Shown: in pieces, positions 27,478 to 34,838 of the stretch
Layout: every line of letters starts with the position of its first letter
Position numbering within the stretch: the stretch's first letter is position 1
Assembly: GCA_944388135.1 (NCBI GenBank)
Contig: CALXHP010000002.1
Location: forward strand, 1 to 64,000
Direction: 5' to 3'
Source of the DNA: an uncultured Gemmiger sp.
Lineage (GTDB): Bacteria; Bacillota; Clostridia; Oscillospirales; Ruminococcaceae
Length of the DNA: 64,000 nt
Program-made: the position numbers and the translations under genes
The notes under the pieces: generated by a model
Told to the model about the DNA's origin: nothing
Databases searched by the model: none
Seen by the model: the letters and a program-made list of their open reading frames with translations, nothing else

Positions 27478-27550
27478 TCGGAGTGACGGGATTCGAACCC
27501 ACGGCCTCTTGGTCCCGAACCAAGCGCGCTACCAACTGCGCTACACCCCG
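27478..27550 (-). tRNA. tRNA-Pro (anticodon CGG), CCA not encoded
   Basis: A 73-base cloverleaf. Acceptor CGGGGTG pairs with CACTCCG (one G-T), the anticodon stem CTTGG/CCAAG encloses TTCGGGA, so the anticodon is CGG. The T loop GGTTCGAATCC is canonical. The three bases after the discriminator are not CCA, so the Cca enzyme encoded at 57-58 kb would add it. Confidence 0.95.
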
Positions 27551-27583
27551 ATAAAAAAACCGCAGCAGCAGAGCTGCTGCGGT
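27551..27583 (-). terminator. Terminator-like hairpin between tRNA-Gln and tRNA-Pro
   Basis: A perfect 11-bp stem (ACCGCAGCAGC and its complement, three-base loop) followed by TTTTTTTAT on the minus strand. It fills the whole gap between the two tRNA genes. Confidence 0.85.
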
Positions 27584-27584
27584 G

Positions 27585-27658
27585 TGGTTGGGGATGAGAG
27601 GATCGAACTCCCACGGGCGGAGTCAGAGTCCGCTGCACTACCATTATGCGAATCCCCA
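27585..27658 (-). tRNA. tRNA-Gln (anticodon CTG), CCA encoded
   Basis: A 74-base tRNA. Acceptor TGGGGAT pairs with ATCCCCA and the 3' end is ACCA. The anticodon stem CGGA/TCCG encloses CTCTGAC, giving anticodon CTG. The T loop is AGTTCGATCCT. Confidence 0.95.
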
Positions 27659-27697
27659 TCGCATTCCGTTGTGGGCGCCTGCCCTCAACGCTTAACT

Positions 27698-27726
27698 ATT
27701 ATAGCCGCTGAAGATGGTTTTGTCAA
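27698..27726 (-). promoter_or_regulatory. Consensus promoter of the tRNA pair
   Basis: Minus-strand TTGACA (27726-27721), a 17-base spacer and TATAAT (27703-27698): a full sigma-A consensus, 40 bases before tRNA-Gln. Confidence 0.92.
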
Positions 27727-27794
27727 CAGTTTTTTTGCGATTTTTTCATGTTTTTTGCAACTGGCGGTTCATCGTCTATTTTTCTTTTGCAGGG

Positions 27795-27823
27795 TTGACA
27801 AGCCGTGCCCGGTGTCGTAAATT
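27795..27823 (+). promoter_or_regulatory. Phosphofructokinase promoter
   Basis: TTGACA, a 17-base spacer and TAAATT; predicted transcript start near 27830. Confidence 0.7.
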
Positions 27824-27834
27824 TATAGTAGAAT

Positions 27835-27853
27835 TGCATGGCTGAGCCATGCA
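27835..27853. promoter_or_regulatory. 19-bp palindrome at the phosphofructokinase transcript start
   Basis: TGCATGGCTGAGCCATGCA: two perfect 9-base arms around a single G, placed at about +5 to +23. A second small hairpin (CCGCGC/GCGCGG, 27858-27872) follows before the ribosome-binding site. It could be a repressor operator or a 5' mRNA hairpin. Confidence 0.6.
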
Positions 27854-27890
27854 GAAACCGCGCTGTGCGCGGCATATGGGAGGTAATCAT

Positions 27891-28967
27891 ATGGCAATTC
27901 GTGTTGGTATTCTGACTTCCGGCGGCGACTGCCCCGGCCTGAACGCAACGATCCGCGGCGTGGCCAAGGCTTTGTACAACCGCATGGGAGATAAGGTAGA
28001 GATCGTCGGCATTTTGAACGGCTACGACGGCCTGATCAACGGCAACTATCGTGAGATGAGCCCCGATGAATTTTCCGGCATCCTGACGGTGGGCGGCACC
28101 ATCCTGGGTACCAAGCGCACTCCCTTTAAAAAGATGCGCGTGGTGGAGGATGACAAGATCGATAAGGTCGCAGCCATGAAGAAGAATTACCGTGCCGCCA
28201 AACTGGATTGCCTGCTTTGCCTGGGCGGCAACGGCACCCACAAGACCGCCAACTTGCTGAGCCAGGAAGGGCTGAACGTCATCGGCCTGCCCAAAACCAT
28301 CGACAACGATATCTACGGCACCGATGTGACCTTCGGGTTCCATACCGCTGTGGATATTGCCACCGAAGTCATCGACCGCATCCACACCACCGCCGGCAGC
28401 CACAGCCGCGTGATGTGCATTGAGATCATGGGCAACAAAGCCGGCTGGCTGACCCTTTACTCCGGTATTGCCGGCGGTGCCGACATTATCCTGATCCCCG
28501 AAATGCCTTACGATATCAAGAAGGTTGCCGCCGCCGTGGAGAATCGCGCCAAGGCCGGCAAGAACTTCTCCATTCTGGCAGTGGCCGAGGGTGCTTTCTC
28601 GGTGGAAGAAGCCAAGATGAAGCGCAAGGAATGGACCGCCCAGCGCGCCCAGGCCGGTTACACCACCGCCACCGCCCGCATCGCCCATCAGATCGAATCC
28701 ATGACCGGTGCCGAGACCCGTATCTGCGTGCCCGGGCACATGCAGCGCGGCGGCAGCCCCAGCGCCTATGACCGCGTTCTGGCCACCCAGTTCGGTTCCT
28801 ACGCCGCCAGCCTGGTGGCCGATGAGCACTACGGTATCACGGTCGCCATGGTCAACCGCCATGTGACGGCCAATCCCCTTGCCGACATTGCCGGCAAGAC
28901 CCGCGGTGTCCCCGGTGACTGCGACATGCTCAACGTTGCCCGCGCCATGGGAATCAGCCTGGGTTGA
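27891..28967 (+). CDS. 6-phosphofructokinase (ATP- or PPi-dependent, hybrid active site)
   Basis: 358 residues; start set by GGGAGG eight bases upstream. Phosphorylates fructose 6-phosphate in glycolysis. The active site has SGGDCPGLNATIRG near the start, GGNGTHKTANLL (residues 112-123), PKTIDNDIYG with catalytic Asp138, and GHMQRGG. Gly115 corresponds to the ATP-type Gly104 of the E. coli enzyme, but Lys135 corresponds to the PPi-type Lys124, and Asn114 replaces the Mg-ATP-binding Asp103. The enzyme is thus of the mixed clade, and the phosphate donor cannot be stated. Monocistronic, with terminator. Confidence 0.93.
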   Translation: MAIRVGILTSGGDCPGLNATIRGVAKALYNRMGDKVEIVGILNGYDGLINGNYREMSPDEFSGILTVGGTILGTKRTPFKKMRVVEDDKIDKVAAMKKNYRAAKLDCLLCLGGNGTHKTANLLSQEGLNVIGLPKTIDNDIYGTDVTFGFHTAVDIATEVIDRIHTTAGSHSRVMCIEIMGNKAGWLTLYSGIAGGADIILIPEMPYDIKKVAAAVENRAKAGKNFSILAVAEGAFSVEEAKMKRKEWTAQRAQAGYTTATARIAHQIESMTGAETRICVPGHMQRGGSPSAYDRVLATQFGSYAASLVADEHYGITVAMVNRHVTANPLADIAGKTRGVPGDCDMLNVARAMGISLG

Positions 28968-29002
28968 TGATTCCCTCTGCCCTGCGGCTCTAACCGCAAC
29001 AG

Positions 29003-29033
29003 AAAAGCGCTGCCCCCGTGGCAGCGCTTTTTG
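29003..29033 (+). terminator. Bidirectional terminator between phosphofructokinase and phosphatase genes
   Basis: AAAAGCGCTGCC and GGCAGCGCTTTT with a five-base loop; T runs on both strands. Confidence 0.92.
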
Positions 29034-29843
29034 TTATTCCAGATAAAAATCCCGCAACTCTGCCAGACGCTTTTCGTCCAGACCATACTCCCGGGCAAAA
29101 TACTCCTCATAACTGGCAAAGCGTTGCAAAATTTCGTCGATGGCACCGGCACCCATTGCCTCATCCACCCCTTCCACCGAAAGCAGCAGCCGACGTTCCT
29201 CGGGGCTTTTTCCCTGCAGCGATGCTTCAATGATCTCCCGGCGATACCGGTTGGTCAACATATAATCCCGCAGCGCATCCTTCCTGTCCACCCCCAGAGC
29301 CAGCAAGATCAGCATGGCTGCAATGCCGGTGCGATCTTTGCCGCAGGTGCAGTGGAACAAAAGCGGCCCATGGTGCTGTTCCAGAAGCTCAAACAGCAGA
29401 TGATAGGCCGGATTGCCGAAAGGCATCTCCCGGTACAGAACGGTAAACCAGTCGTAGTCATGGACCGGATGGCCCGCCGCCTTCTCAAAGGCCGCCTTTT
29501 CCTGGGCCAGCCGTTCAATGCCGGTAGAGGAAAAATCCATCTCGGTTCCATCCGCCATCCGCATGGCACAGACGCGATGATATGTTGCCCCGGGCACGGC
29601 CGGGTCGGGGTGCTTTGCGTATTCCCCGGCGCTGCGCAAATCCAGGATATCCCGCAGATGCCAGCTTTGCAGGACCGGCCAGTCTGCCGGATTTTCCAGC
29701 CCGTCCAGGTTGCCGCCCCGATACAGCAGACCGTACCGCACCTTACGGCCGTCCGCTGCCGGGTAACCACCCAGTTCCCGAAAATTCACCGCGCCGTGCA
29801 GCGCGATCTCTGCTCCCGGCGCGGGGTGACGCCCTTCTTTCAC
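29034..29843 (-). CDS. Tyrosine/dual-specificity protein phosphatase (PTP type 3)
   Basis: 269 residues. N-terminal LHGAVNFRELGGYPAADGR is the entry motif of the Y_phosphatase3 family; the catalytic loop is HCTCGKDRTG (CX5R). No signal peptide, so cytoplasmic unless exported by another route. A GTG start (29843) is chosen, since GGGGAGG lies seven bases upstream; earlier frames have no site. Target could be phosphotyrosine proteins or phosphoinositides; some relatives are secreted virulence factors, but nothing here suggests that. Confidence 0.88.
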   Translation of the reverse strand: MKEGRHPAPGAEIALHGAVNFRELGGYPAADGRKVRYGLLYRGGNLDGLENPADWPVLQSWHLRDILDLRSAGEYAKHPDPAVPGATYHRVCAMRMADGTEMDFSSTGIERLAQEKAAFEKAAGHPVHDYDWFTVLYREMPFGNPAYHLLFELLEQHHGPLLFHCTCGKDRTGIAAMLILLALGVDRKDALRDYMLTNRYRREIIEASLQGKSPEERRLLLSVEGVDEAMGAGAIDEILQRFASYEEYFAREYGLDEKRLAELRDFYLE

Positions 29844-29874
29844 AGATATTCCTCCCCTTTCCGAATTCCGCTTC

Positions 29875-29903
29875 ATCATAACACAGAAACCCGGCCGGGA
29901 CAA
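29875..29903 (-). promoter_or_regulatory. Phosphatase promoter overlapping the fruK terminator
   Basis: Minus-strand TTGTCC (29903-29898), a 17-base spacer and TATGAT (29880-29875). The -35 box lies in the loop of the fruK terminator hairpin. Confidence 0.5.
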
Positions 29904-29917
29904 GTCCCGCCGGGTTT
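29886..29917 (-). terminator. Terminator after fruK
   Basis: AAACCCGGC-CGGGAC pairs with GTCCCGCCGGGTTT (one bulge) immediately past the fruK stop; the T tract on the minus strand is short. Confidence 0.7.
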
Positions 29918-29921
29918 TCTC

Positions 29922-30827
29922 TTACAATTGTGCCAGCAGGCGGTCGATCTCCTGCCGGGTGGCCAGGCCCAGGCTGAATGCGGTGGCGCTGCCGCAGGCC
30001 GTGCCCAGGCGCAGCGCCTCTGGGTAGGAGTTGCTTTGCAGATAGCCTGCCAAAAAGCCCGCCAACATGCTGTCCCCAGCGCCGACGCTGTTCACCACCG
30101 TGCCTTTGGGCGTGCCGATGCGGTGGACCTTGCCCGTTTCGTCCAGCAGCAGGGCGCCATCCCCTGCCATACTGACCAGTACGTTGCGGGCGCCGCCGGC
30201 CTGCAATTGCCGGGCCGCCGCCGTGATCTCTTCGTCGTCCTGCAGCGGGTGCCCCACAATCTCCGCCAATTCATGGTGGTTGGGCTTGATGAGGAACGGA
30301 CCATAGGGCAGTACTCTTGCCAGCAGTTGGCCCGCTGCGTCCACCACTGTACGCACACCCCGCCCCTGCAGCCGTCGGAGTATTTTTTCGTAGGTATCGG
30401 CAGGCAGGCTGATGGGAATACTCCCCGCCAGCACCAGGACATCCCCTGTCTGCAAGGCGTCCAGTTTTTTGTAAAAGGCCGCCATGGCCTCGGCGGGAAT
30501 GACCGGTCCGGCACCATTGAGCTCTGTTTCCTGTCCGGCTTTGATCTTGACGTTGATCCGGGTCATACCGGAGGGCAGATGGATAAAATCCGTCTGCAAC
30601 CCCTGGGCGGCCAGGCCTTTTTCCAGCCAGGCGCCGGTTTCCCCCGCCACAAATCCCAGGGCTATGCTGGGGCAATCCAGCTGGGCCAGTACCCCGGACA
30701 CATTGATGCCTTTGCCCCCCAGGACACAATCCTCCCCCGCTGCACGGTTGACGGTTCCCGTTTGCAGCGGCGTATCCAGCCGGACCACATAGTCGATGGC
30801 GGGATTGAATGTTACGGTGTAGATCAT
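29922..30827 (-). CDS. fruK: 1-phosphofructokinase (PfkB family)
   Basis: 301 residues. Converts fructose 1-phosphate to fructose 1,6-bisphosphate after PTS uptake of fructose, though a tagatose-6-phosphate kinase cannot be excluded. It shows the PfkB signatures GGKGINVSGVLAQL and NSVGAGDSMLAGFLAGY with the catalytic Asp. AAGGAAG lies before the ATG at 30827; the frame extends upstream without a site. It is 17 bases after a lipoprotein gene. The usual partners fruA and fruR are absent from the window. Confidence 0.88.
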   Translation of the reverse strand: MIYTVTFNPAIDYVVRLDTPLQTGTVNRAAGEDCVLGGKGINVSGVLAQLDCPSIALGFVAGETGAWLEKGLAAQGLQTDFIHLPSGMTRINVKIKAGQETELNGAGPVIPAEAMAAFYKKLDALQTGDVLVLAGSIPISLPADTYEKILRRLQGRGVRTVVDAAGQLLARVLPYGPFLIKPNHHELAEIVGHPLQDDEEITAAARQLQAGGARNVLVSMAGDGALLLDETGKVHRIGTPKGTVVNSVGAGDSMLAGFLAGYLQSNSYPEALRLGTACGSATAFSLGLATRQEIDRLLAQL

Positions 30828-30844
30828 AGAAATGCTTCCTTTTT

Positions 30845-32131
30845 TCAGAACGTTCCCGGACGGGTCACCGGCGTCATGGGGACCGCCGTATCCAGCAGAG
30901 CTTCCCTGCTGGCGATGGCATACCGGGCATACCCGTCGATCAGATACTGGGTGCCGGCACTGTCCGCCAGCTGCTGCATTCCGGTGGTGGCATCGTCCCA
31001 CACCAGGTACTGCCCCGGTCCGGTTTCCCTCATTACCCAGATGGCGCGATCCTCGCCGCCGATCCAACGCCGCTGCGGGCTGCGGGTCAGGCTGCCATCC
31101 GCACGGTTATAGATATACAGCCATTCCTTGCCTTCCTCCTGGCCGTGGAACATCACATCCTCCTCATAGACGCCCATGATCTGCATGGCCTGAGGCAGCT
31201 GGGTCACCACGGTATCCTCCGTTTCCCCCAGTGGGCGGCAAATCAGCCGGTTCTGTTCATCCACCTTCCACAAAGCTTCTTCTGCCAGCCGCCTGTCCAA
31301 AAACCAATGGCCTTCAGTGGTGTACAACGCTTTCTCCTGCCCGGTGACCGGATCGAATGCACAAAGGGAAACCGCCAGCCAGGGCGACAGCTCGTCCAGA
31401 TTGGCCACATGGTAGCCGCTGTAAACGGGTTCTGCCGGGCAATCCTCCGCCAGTGTGGTCCGGGTGATCAGCAGCCGGTTTTCCCACACCCCCAACAAAT
31501 TTCCGCCAAAGGCATTCCAATTTGTCAGGGTTTCCATCGTCCCGGTTTCCGGGTCCAGCCGCACCAGAGAATAGGCATCGGGAACTGTCGGCTGGTCTGA
31601 AATATCACAGAAACGAAAATACAGCGCCGTACCGTCACTGGCCAGGCCCCCATCCCAGACGGCGATGGCTGTTCCCTGGGAAAATTCATACAGGGCCTCC
31701 CGGTTGCTGCCGTCCAGATCACTGCGCAGCAGCATCGGGGTATCGGTGATCATCCCGGACCAAAGCCAGTAGAGAGACTCCTCATCGGCAAACAAATACA
31801 GATTGGCCGTTTCCAGCTCCAGCGGCTCCCCGACGATCTGTTCAGTGCCTTGGGCAAAATCGAAGGAATGGGCGGCAACACCGCCGTTCCCGTACCCGTA
31901 GCCGCCCTCCCCGTACAGCGGTTCCCGCTGGTAATACGCCGTGCTGTTTTGCGCATCGATCCAGTGCAGCGGCACGGCGGGTTCTTCGGTGGGCGCAGGG
32001 GCAGGCGTGGATTCTGCCGTTTCCGGGGAGGCTGAAGGCACCGGAGCGGCGGTGGAAATAGCCTTTTGTTCCGGTCCGCCACAGGCTGTCAGCAACAAAA
32101 GCAGCAGCAACGGTATACAGAGTCTTTTCAT
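30845..32131 (-). CDS. Predicted lipoprotein, beta-propeller-like, unknown function
   Basis: 428 residues with signal MKRLCIPLLLLLLLTACGG (lipobox LLTAC), a Pro/Ala/Thr/Glu linker (residues 20-52) and repeats of the type NLYLFADEESLYWL, TALYFRFCD, LVRLDPETGTMETL and NRLICRPLGETED, which suggest a DUF5050-like propeller. It lacks the CxxxxCTHD cluster of the three tandem lipoproteins. AAAGGAGG precedes the ATG. It lies between a GltD-like gene and fruK with short gaps, so it is probably part of that transcript. Role unknown. Confidence 0.78.
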   Translation of the reverse strand: MKRLCIPLLLLLLLTACGGPEQKAISTAAPVPSASPETAESTPAPAPTEEPAVPLHWIDAQNSTAYYQREPLYGEGGYGYGNGGVAAHSFDFAQGTEQIVGEPLELETANLYLFADEESLYWLWSGMITDTPMLLRSDLDGSNREALYEFSQGTAIAVWDGGLASDGTALYFRFCDISDQPTVPDAYSLVRLDPETGTMETLTNWNAFGGNLLGVWENRLLITRTTLAEDCPAEPVYSGYHVANLDELSPWLAVSLCAFDPVTGQEKALYTTEGHWFLDRRLAEEALWKVDEQNRLICRPLGETEDTVVTQLPQAMQIMGVYEEDVMFHGQEEGKEWLYIYNRADGSLTRSPQRRWIGGEDRAIWVMRETGPGQYLVWDDATTGMQQLADSAGTQYLIDGYARYAIASREALLDTAVPMTPVTRPGTF

Positions 32132-32176
32132 CGGGAAGCCTCCTTTCCGGCAGGGATGGCCTAAGGGATGCTTTTT

Positions 32177-33457
32177 TCAGTTTCCTTCGTCGTAGGTAAC
32201 AACAGGCACATCGGCATAGGGGTCCGGGCCTTCGGCAGGCAGCGTCTGCATATATTCATGCATGGCTTCCGCCACCTTTTTGCTGTAAGCTACCGCCTCC
32301 ACCACGGTGCGGGCGCCCTTGACGGCGTCGCCGCTGGCAAAGATGCCCGGCACATTGGTGCACCCCACTTCATCGGTGACAAACAGGCCGCGCTCGTTGG
32401 TTTTGAGTTCCTTCTCGTCTTCGGTGATCGTAGTACAAGGGCCCTGGCTGATGGAAACGATGACACTGTCGGTGGGATACAGTTTTTCACTGCCGGGGAT
32501 ATCGGTGAGCGTACCGTCCTCCCCTTCGGCCAGATCACGGAATACCACCCCGTGGTCGGTGATCTCCACCGGCTTTTTATTGTAATAGAACTGTACACCT
32601 TCCAGTTTGGCGTAGCTCACCTCGTAATCGCTGGCCGCCACCTTTTTCGACAGGGAGAAACACTCTACATGGCGGGTGCCGTTGCGCAGCGCCGTACGGC
32701 AGACATCCATGGCCGCATTGCCCGCACCGATCACAATAAGCCGGCTGCCCAGATGATATACGTCGGGGTTTTGCAGATAGTTGATGGCAAAATGTACATG
32801 ACCCAGGCTTTCCCCTTTGATATGCAGGGCATTGGGACGCCACACGCCTGTTCCAATAAACACCGCCTTATAGCCATCCCGGAACAGATCCTCCACACGC
32901 AGGGCCTTGCCTACATCGGTGTTGGGACGGACCTTGATGTCCTTCAGAAGCAGGTGGCGGTACTCAAAATCATCCAGCACCGACTTGGGCAGCCGAAATT
33001 CCGGGATACCGTAACGCAGCACACCGCCGATCTTATCATGGCTTTCAAAAATCGTCACATCATACCCGTACCGGGCCAGAATGACCGCGATGGTCAGGCC
33101 GGCCGGACCGGAACCGATGATGGCCGCCTTTTTGCCGTTGGGCTTGGCCGGGCCATGGGTCATCTGACTGGCATACGTAGAGGAAATATAATTCTCGATG
33201 ACCGAGAAATGTACCGGCGCGCCCTTGATGCCCTGTACGCAATGGCCTTCGCACTGATTTTCATGGTTGCAGACCAGCGAACAAACCGTGGTAAGAGGAT
33301 TGTTTTCAAACAGCATCCTTCCTGCCTCATTGAGTTTATTGGCCTTCAGCAGGCGGATCACCTCCGGAATGTTGGTGTGTATGGGACACCCCTGCTGACA
33401 ACGCGGATTCTTGCAGCCCAGACAGTGATTGGCTTCGTCCATTACATGCAGTGCCAT
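32177..33457 (-). CDS. GltD-like NAD(P)-dependent flavoprotein oxidoreductase
   Basis: 426 residues. The N-terminal Cys-rich domain (CLGCKNPRCQQGCPIHTNIP, then CSLVCNHENQCEGHC) binds iron-sulfur clusters. Next come the FAD site IIGSGPAGLTIAVILARYG and the NADPH site VIGAGNAAMDVC, with a C-terminal GIFASGDAVKGARTVVEA. This is the plan of the glutamate synthase small subunit and of NfnB. Neither gltB nor nfnA is adjacent, so its electron partner is unknown. The ATG follows AAGGAG. Confidence 0.9.
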   Translation of the reverse strand: MALHVMDEANHCLGCKNPRCQQGCPIHTNIPEVIRLLKANKLNEAGRMLFENNPLTTVCSLVCNHENQCEGHCVQGIKGAPVHFSVIENYISSTYASQMTHGPAKPNGKKAAIIGSGPAGLTIAVILARYGYDVTIFESHDKIGGVLRYGIPEFRLPKSVLDDFEYRHLLLKDIKVRPNTDVGKALRVEDLFRDGYKAVFIGTGVWRPNALHIKGESLGHVHFAINYLQNPDVYHLGSRLIVIGAGNAAMDVCRTALRNGTRHVECFSLSKKVAASDYEVSYAKLEGVQFYYNKKPVEITDHGVVFRDLAEGEDGTLTDIPGSEKLYPTDSVIVSISQGPCTTITEDEKELKTNERGLFVTDEVGCTNVPGIFASGDAVKGARTVVEAVAYSKKVAEAMHEYMQTLPAEGPDPYADVPVVTYDEGN

Positions 33458-33536
33458 AGTTTTCTCCTTCTACCGTACAGATTTTGCGCGTTAAAAATGC
33501 AACAAAGTTGCCGTATTGCGCGTTTTTTCTCCATAT

Positions 33537-34703
33537 TTATAGTACCACCGGTTTGGCTGTGAAGGCAAGCCCCATGGGAAGGATTTTTTCTCTGCAAAGT
33601 GACGAAAAATCCACAGCCCGGCTGTGCAGAGCCGCCACCCGGGCCGCTGCTTCCCCGGTGCGCATCAGATCGGAGAGCGAAGTTCCCGCAGGAAGGCGGG
33701 CGTTTTTCAGCCGGGGCAACGCCTCCCTTTTGGCCCCCAGAATATGCAGATAAGGCGGCAAAGGCAATTCTGACGGGAATTCCAGCGCCGCATCCAGCAC
33801 AAGACGCCGGAGCCGGGCGTGGGGATATCGCTTGGTTTTCAGCCGTGTATACAAGTCTTCCAGCCCATCCGCAGCACGCACCGCCTCCGCCAGGCGGTGT
33901 TCCAGTCCTTCACTGACGCCCCGGACCTGCCCAAAACGTTTCGGGTCCCGAGTACGCAGCAACGCCAGCAGCGCCGTTTCCAGCCGCCAGGGGGCCAGCA
34001 GCAAACCGTCCTGGGCCGCCTGACGATACAGTTCCATGGCGGAAGCCGGTACAAATGGGCCCCATTCTTCCAGCGGACGCCGCCGCAAATCACTGGCACT
34101 GGCCATCGGAATGCCGTTGTGCTCTCCCGCACTGCCGTTGTGGGCCGCCCCCCAGCGGGGCAGCGGCCATGGCGTCATTGCTGCCTTCTGAGCCAGGATC
34201 GCTTTGCAGTATTCGATGCCCAGAATGTTGTTGGGTGTACGCAGCAACATTCCCATGCCGGGAACCAGGGCTTCGGCAGCCTCGGCCCGGGCCGCCGCGT
34301 AGGTCATCCCCCCCGCCAGTTTTTTCCGCAAAAGAGGCTGCAGTTCCTCGGTCTGCACCAGGGCGGCAGCCTGCATCAGCCGGGAGGCATCCGGGGTCTC
34401 TGCACCAAAGGCCAGGGTGTCGCACCCCAAGGCAGTCAAAAGATGTACTCCCGCAGCGGCAAATTGCTCCGCCGTTGTACAGGCATAGGGCGCCGGCATG
34501 GCCACCACCAGGTCTGCCCCCGATGCCAAAGCCGCCCGTACCCGGACCTCTTCCGGCAGAACGGGCACTCCACCCCGCTGCACAGCGCCGCTGCTCATAC
34601 AAACGGCAATACAGCGGGCTCCCGCCCGGCGCACTTCGGCCAACTGGGCCGCGTGTCCGTTGTGAAAAGGGTCGTATTCCGTGATGATGCCTGCAAATTC
34701 CAT
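33537..34703 (-). CDS. tmcAL: tRNA(Met) cytidine acetate ligase TmcAL-like nucleotidyltransferase
   Basis: 388 residues of the YlbM/TmcAL family, which makes N4-acetylcytidine at the elongator tRNA-Met wobble base using acetate and ATP. The motif GIITEYDPFHNGHAAQL carries the HxGH nucleotidyltransferase signature (the family norm is EYNPFHNGH, so Asp replaces Asn), followed by MSSGAVQRG. The ATG at 34703 is chosen because AGGAG lies five bases upstream; a GTG two codons earlier is too close. It is divergent from acetate kinase, an interesting neighbour for an acetate-using enzyme. Confidence 0.88.
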   Translation of the reverse strand: MEFAGIITEYDPFHNGHAAQLAEVRRAGARCIAVCMSSGAVQRGGVPVLPEEVRVRAALASGADLVVAMPAPYACTTAEQFAAAGVHLLTALGCDTLAFGAETPDASRLMQAAALVQTEELQPLLRKKLAGGMTYAAARAEAAEALVPGMGMLLRTPNNILGIEYCKAILAQKAAMTPWPLPRWGAAHNGSAGEHNGIPMASASDLRRRPLEEWGPFVPASAMELYRQAAQDGLLLAPWRLETALLALLRTRDPKRFGQVRGVSEGLEHRLAEAVRAADGLEDLYTRLKTKRYPHARLRRLVLDAALEFPSELPLPPYLHILGAKREALPRLKNARLPAGTSLSDLMRTGEAAARVAALHSRAVDFSSLCREKILPMGLAFTAKPVVL

Positions 34704-34750
34704 GGTCACTCCTACTATGCAAAAATTGTTCTATCTTGCGTTAATTGTTC

Positions 34751-34779
34751 TTGAAAAACATTTGACCACATTATATAAT
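34751..34779 (+). promoter_or_regulatory. ackA promoter
   Basis: TTGAAA, a 17-base spacer and TATAAT; 59 bases to the ATG. Confidence 0.85.
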
Positions 34780-34838
34780 ATTTTTAGCAACTCGAAAAGG
34801 GCGTTCTGCGCCCACACACCACTGAAGGAGGAAACCCC

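Noticed and set aside
30845..32131. Fourth member of the tandem lipoprotein family
   Set aside because: It shares a propeller-like look but lacks the CxxxxCTHD cluster, DRNCQN and the shared C-terminus.
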